The notes under the pieces: generated by a model
The model's database searches: none
Told to the model about the DNA's origin: nothing
Seen by the model: only the letters and a program-made list of their open reading frames with translations
Program-made: the position numbers and the translations under genes
Part shown: in pieces, positions 2,873 to 5,386 of the stretch
Layout: each line of letters opens with the position of its first letter
Numbering within the stretch: position 1 is the first letter of the stretch
Assembly: GCA_020047885.1 (NCBI GenBank)
Contig: JAIFNF010000234.1
Coordinates: 1 to 5,386 of the forward strand
Reading direction: 5' to 3'
DNA: 5,386 nucleotides
From: Gammaproteobacteria bacterium
GTDB taxonomy: Bacteria; Pseudomonadota; Gammaproteobacteria; Competibacterales; Competibacteraceae

Positions 2873-5386
2873 CTAATCCGTGTGACACCAGCGATTGCGC
2901 CGCCACCATCGTTTTTTCCACTCCCCACCCCATTTTTCGGGCGAGTTGGGTAGCGCGTTCGCTCCCTCGATAGAACTGCAAAACTTCCCAAAGCGCTGCC
3001 GGATCGGGTTCAAGTCCACCGCAAATAGGGTTTTGCGGGAGACCTGCGGGAGACCTGCGGGAGACCTGCGGGAGACCTTGCAGGGGTCTAACTCATTGAT
3101 TCCGGTGAAAATGGGGTTTGCGGGAGACCTTTCGCCCAAACTTTCAAATTTTGCGAAATTTGGCGATGCAGATGCAGGATCAAACCCAACATCATCCCAG
3201 TTAGACCCTTTCTCATTATTTTCAAATCTATTTAAGTCTCCGAAGTCTCCTTTATCACCGGAATCAATAGGATAGGTCTCCCGTAGGTCTCCCGCATGTC
3301 TCCGTAGGTCTCCCGTCGTCTCCCCTGTGGGACACTTAACGGCAATGCCCTGAATAACTATCGAGTGCTTACGGTCTTCGCCCTTGGCAACGTAGGCCTT
3401 GCCAAGCATGTTCTTGGCGCAATCAACCACAGTTCGGGTAAATCCCTGTAGGGAGATCGGCTGCTTTCCTGTGTGGTCGCACCATTGGCAGTAGTTGGGA
3501 TAAAGCCGGGTGTCCGTGTCCTCGTAGACCGTGCGGGTCTCCCGCGTAACCCCGTCGCTGGTTGATACCGACACTTTGGCCTTGTTGCCGACCTGGGCGG
3601 ATAGAGTCGGATCAAATGCGATGTTGGATCGCAACCAACTCACTATCGGATTGGTAGCTTCAAGAGCTTCCATGCGGACGCCCTGCAAACTGGCTACCCG
3701 GCTGGACGTGCTACGTAGATAGGCGGTCACTTCCTTGTCCGGCATATCGAGCGCCCACCTCACAACATTGGGTAAAAACGGCTCAAACTCCGCATCCAGA
3801 TCGCGGCGCTGTTCAGCCGGAACCACATGATCAAAATGCAGCGTGATTCGACGGCGTTGAATGCCGCTTGAGTAGTCAGTTGACGTGGTGTGCTGATTGG
3901 CTGAAATCATCACCATCCCGCCGTAAACAAATGGGTCTCCAGCCTGTTTGTTTTTTTCCTCAAACCGGATCGCGTCTTGCCCAGTGATTGACTTCAACAC
4001 CGACACGTCGCCATGCCATTTTTCAGCATCGGTAATTACTGTTAATTTTTTCCCAAAGACGCGGGCTGTCTCAAAGCGGTTTTCCTCAAGCTGTTTGAGC
4101 ATTGTGGAATGAACCGCATCCTTCCCCAATAGCGCCAAGCACAGCCGGGTGAACGTCCCTTTCCCACTCCCACCATCACCGATAATCTCAAGGAACCGTT
4201 GCAGATCAGGGCGGCTTTGGATCATGGCGTTAATCCATGCCCGAAGGAGTTGAACCTGATCGTGGTGCCCCCCTACCGCTTCCAGTAGCCAGTCAATCAC
4301 TATCTGTGGATCGGGAGCTTTGGGCAGCCAGTCAAAGGGGAGTTGCGAGATAAAGAAGTAGTCTGGAGAGTGGGGATATAGAACCCGGTCTTGTAGATTC
4401 AAGACGCCATTGCGGAAACAGATCACACCTTGCGGTGCTACGGGTTGCCGGATCGACTCGTACATCAGGCATTTGGCAACGCCAGCAGTATAAGAGGCGT
4501 AAAACCCAACTCCTTCACTTCTTTTTTCAATCGCCCGATAAACCGCTTGCTGAATCAGCAATTCAGGATGCAGTGCAAAAATTCCATTCTGCTGATAGCG
4601 ATACCAATACTCAGTAATTGGGTCAAAGAACAGCAGCGACTTAAACTCACAGCTATAAAGAATTTTCGCCGCTTGGTTATGGGAGATAAAAAAAGGATTA
4701 CCTTTTTTATCGTAGGCAATTAGGGATTCAGACGAAGATGCGACCGGGGACTGGTTAACGGATTGTTGGTTAGCAGCTTTCTTTTTCCCACTATAGCCTT
4801 CCCGGCAATCGGCAATCGCCTTGTCGATGCTGATTTGGCCGTAGGTGCGTTGACCATCGGGATCGTGAACCACGTCCCATTTCGGGCGCATCAATCCCGA
4901 TTGCCGAAATAGCCGATCCATGCGGCCAGCATCTTTGTTCGTCCAGAACGCCAGTATATTAAGGAGCGCCATATCAGCGGACGAATGATCGCCGCCATGT
5001 CGGGAAGTGTCCCCAGACCAGAGCGCATCGAAGGATGATCCATTCTTGGCGTTGCGGGCCTTGTCCAACAGCGCGGCATCATCAAAGTCAAGGGATGATT
5101 CCACAGGGGATTGAGGAGGCGCGTTGCTATTACCCTTGCCCTGCTTCTCTCCCTCTGTGGAATCCGTCTTTGCCATGAATCGGCTGTGCAGCCAATCGAG
5201 TGCATCCTGTTGCTCCGTGACCGCATTGGCGCTCCCTGCCCACTGGTTGCCGGTGACCGTCAGGTAACGGTTTGACGGATAGCTGTAGACTTCCAACCAT
5301 TTGACCTTGCCTGTACATTTTCCTGAGCGTTGCGGCTTACCCTTGCACCAAATCCTGATCCCGGTTCCCGACGGGGAGATTTCCGT
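2873..5386 (-). CDS. Phage/plasmid primase-helicase: PrimPol end, HBD-like domain and D5/P4-type SF3 helicase (5' partial)
   Basis: This is the replication initiator-type protein of the element: the family makes primers and unwinds DNA 3'-5' as a ring. The frame is open to the right edge, so the true start lies outside; 837 residues are visible. Residues 2-8 (EISPSGT) and 32-46 (EVYSYPSNRYLTVTG) are the end of an archaeo-eukaryotic-type primase/polymerase domain, so the TTG at 5296 is not a start. Residues about 118-195 (ending LFRQSGLMRPKWD and YGQISIDKAI) match the helical domain after PrimPol in NrS-1-like polymerases. The SF3 core has Walker A GDGGSGKGT (403-411), Walker B ITDAEKW (451-457), motif C MISANQH (493-499) and the Arg-rich GIQRRR (508-513). 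A winged-helix-like part follows (YPNYCQWCDHTG, 629-640). The tail from about 685 is low-complexity, encoded by the repeat array, and appears frame-shifted at 3035-3078. It leads the helicase gene in one operon. Confidence 0.93.
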   Translation of the reverse strand, partial: TEISPSGTGIRIWCKGKPQRSGKCTGKVKWLEVYSYPSNRYLTVTGNQWAGSANAVTEQQDALDWLHSRFMAKTDSTEGEKQGKGNSNAPPQSPVESSLDFDDAALLDKARNAKNGSSFDALWSGDTSRHGGDHSSADMALLNILAFWTNKDAGRMDRLFRQSGLMRPKWDVVHDPDGQRTYGQISIDKAIADCREGYSGKKKAANQQSVNQSPVASSSESLIAYDKKGNPFFISHNQAAKILYSCEFKSLLFFDPITEYWYRYQQNGIFALHPELLIQQAVYRAIEKRSEGVGFYASYTAGVAKCLMYESIRQPVAPQGVICFRNGVLNLQDRVLYPHSPDYFFISQLPFDWLPKAPDPQIVIDWLLEAVGGHHDQVQLLRAWINAMIQSRPDLQRFLEIIGDGGSGKGTFTRLCLALLGKDAVHSTMLKQLEENRFETARVFGKKLTVITDAEKWHGDVSVLKSITGQDAIRFEEKNKQAGDPFVYGGMVMISANQHTTSTDYSSGIQRRRITLHFDHVVPAEQRRDLDAEFEPFLPNVVRWALDMPDKEVTAYLRSTSSRVASLQGVRMEALEATNPIVSWLRSNIAFDPTLSAQVGNKAKVSVSTSDGVTRETRTVYEDTDTRLYPNYCQWCDHTGKQPISLQGFTRTVVDCAKNMLGKAYVAKGEDRKHSIVIQGIAVKCPTGETTGDLRRHAGDLRETYPIDSGDKGDFGDLNRFENNEKGSNWDDVGFDPASASPNFAKFESLGERSPANPIFTGINELDPCKVSRRSPAGLPQVSRKTLFAVDLNPIRQRFGKFCSSIEGANALPNSPEKWGGEWKKRWWRRNRWCHTD
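3035..3078 (+). repeat. Repeat cluster A: four perfect 11-bp tandem units
   Basis: gcgggagacct is repeated four times without change (3035-3045, 3046-3056, 3057-3067, 3068-3078). A fifth perfect unit stands alone at 3120-3130, and a related core (GGGGAGACC) occurs at 2845-2853. The 11-bp period is about one helical turn, so bound proteins would sit on one face of the DNA, as with replication iterons. Because 11 is not a multiple of three, copy number decides which frame ends the primase. Confidence 0.8.
3120..3130 (+). repeat. Isolated copy of the 11-bp unit
   Basis: A perfect gcgggagacct stands 41 bases from cluster A, in the same orientation, at the border of the AT-rich centre of the array. 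Confidence 0.75.
3145..3162. repeat. Perfect 7-bp AT-rich hairpin between the two repeat clusters
   Basis: CAAATTT (3145-3151) and AAATTTG (3156-3162) flank the 4-base loop TGCG. It lies in the AT-rich stretch where the surrounding GGAGAC motif changes orientation. It could be an unwinding or initiator-contact point if the array is an origin, or a chance palindrome within coding sequence. Confidence 0.45.
3234..3250 (-). repeat. Two direct copies of AAGTCTCC at 9-bp spacing
   Basis: AAGTCTCC occurs at 3234-3241 and 3243-3250. Both contain the GTCTCC core in cluster B orientation. On the minus strand they encode the GDFGD part of the Gly-Asp-rich primase tail. They may be degenerate units of cluster B. 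Confidence 0.5.
3274..3325 (-). repeat. Repeat cluster B: about five units, inverted relative to cluster A
   Basis: aggtctcccg is perfect at 3274-3283, 3285-3294 and 3306-3315. Degenerate units with the GTCTCC core lie near 3296-3304 and 3317-3325. Start-to-start spacing is 11, 11, 10 and 11 bases. This is the reverse complement of the cluster A unit. Further single copies in the same orientation lie at 3536-3545 (inside a GCGGG-tct-CCCGC palindrome, 3533-3545) and 3934-3940. In the primase frame cluster B encodes Gly-Asp-Leu-Arg repeats. Confidence 0.75.

Larger units (their letters stand above)
2823..3092 (-). other. Hidden coding-like frame: probable true or ancestral C-terminus of the primase
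   Basis: A third minus-strand frame is open from 3092 to a TGA at 2825-2823. From 3032 onward its 69 codons read like real protein: NPICGGLEPDP, then helical AALWEVLQFYRG and RATQLARKMGWGVEKTMVAA, then a short polar end (SPVKGSQA). It has no plausible start of its own; the first ATG, at 2933, has no clear Shine-Dalgarno and would give 36 residues. Its stop overlaps the helicase ATG as ATGA (2826-2823), the usual sign of translational coupling. Removing one 11-bp repeat from 3035-3078 would join the primase frame to it exactly, giving 850 visible residues. The tail actually in frame with the primase (GGEWKKRWWRRNRWCHTD at its end) looks unnatural by comparison. I infer a shifted primase tail, not a separate gene. 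Confidence 0.55.
3023..3130. repeat. Imperfect 23-bp direct repeat, copies 85 bp apart
   Basis: Positions 3023-3045 and 3108-3130 match at 20 of 23 bases, covering the 11-bp unit plus the AT-rich bases before it (aaatagggttt against aaaatggggtt). The minus-strand translations of the flanks also resemble each other (NPIFTGINELDP in the primase frame, NPICGGLEPDP in the hidden frame). This suggests a local duplication that spread the repeat within the gene tail. Confidence 0.5.
2845..3325. promoter_or_regulatory. Candidate iteron-type binding array or replication origin inside the primase gene
   Basis: Two clusters of the same motif face opposite ways around a roughly 150-base centre that is AT-rich and holds a perfect hairpin. 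All GGAGAC cores left of 3130 are on the plus strand, and all right of 3230 are on the minus strand. Initiators of phages and plasmids often bind such spaced repeats, and an origin inside the initiator gene is known (lambda O; P4 alpha binds repeats at ori and crr). The sequence shows the architecture; origin function is inference. Alternatives are a regulatory site, an incompatibility locus or a coding low-complexity tail. Confidence 0.4.

Noticed and set aside
2827..2991. Longer helicase start at the TTG at 2991
   Set aside because: The extra 55 residues look non-coding and overlap the primase tail, while the ATG at 2826 has a strong Shine-Dalgarno.
2895..3275. Plus-strand 126-codon frame over the repeat array, with AGDL-type peptides
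   Set aside because: Its protein-like look comes from the inverted repeat units being read on the other strand; it overlaps the primase gene and has no start support.
3035..3325. CRISPR array
   Set aside because: Units are 11 bp, tandem and without unique spacers, and lie in a coding region.
3035..3325. Clusters of GGTCTC/GAGACC as a restriction-related signal
   Set aside because: The hexamer is the known Eco31I/BsaI recognition sequence, but the longer 11-bp conservation and regular spacing explain it better as part of the repeat unit.
5130..5296. TTG at 5296 as the primase start
   Set aside because: The same frame is open to the right edge and encodes conserved PrimPol-end residues (EISPSGTG) upstream of the TTG, so the gene continues beyond the window.
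1..5386. Window length of 5386 equal to the phiX174 genome
   Set aside because: The genes and proteins are unrelated to phiX174, so the length is a coincidence.

Overview
The window looks like part of a mobile replicon (prophage, phage or plasmid-like island) from a bacterium of moderate G+C content. The evidence is a phage/plasmid-type primase-helicase followed directly by a Dda/RecD-like SF1B helicase, plus the tail of a gene that looks like a phage small-terminase family member. I cannot name the host. A proteobacterium is plausible from the Sec-type signal peptide and Shine-Dalgarno starts, but this is inference.

Layout, left to right. Positions 1-440 (+) hold the 3' end of a gene cut by the left edge. 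Convergent to it and 27 bases away is a small exported Cys-rich protein of unknown function (468-854, -). A 147-base gap with several short hairpins follows, then a 75-residue hypothetical gene (1002-1229, -). A 115-base gap carries a strong dyad (1263-1297) and a weak terminator or promoter candidate. The right three-quarters is a leftward replication operon: a large primase/SF3 helicase whose 5' end lies beyond the right edge (2873-5386, -), then the SF1B helicase (1345-2826, -).

The most interesting part is the 3' end of the primase gene. A GGAGAC-centred motif (best form gcgggagacct, 11 bp) occurs in two clusters of opposite orientation, 3035-3078 and 3274-3325. Between them lie isolated copies, an AT-rich stretch and a perfect 7-bp hairpin. 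I found 15 GGAGAC/GTCTCC hexamers in the window by eye. All lie between 2847 and 3940, and their orientation flips exactly once, between 3128 and 3236. This resembles an iteron-type binding array or replication origin embedded in the gene of its own initiator.

The left cluster also decides the reading frame. Its 11-bp unit is not a multiple of three, so a change in copy number shifts the end of the primase. With the four copies present here the protein ends in an odd Trp/Arg-rich tail. With one copy fewer it would run into a much more protein-like 69-residue tail ending in an ATGA overlap with the helicase start. This is either an ancestral frameshift, an assembly copy-number error or a phase-variation switch.

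Together the primase (primer synthesis and 3'-5' SF3 unwinding) and the SF1B helicase could form a self-contained replication module acting at the repeat array. The left-hand genes appear to be accessory or packaging-related.
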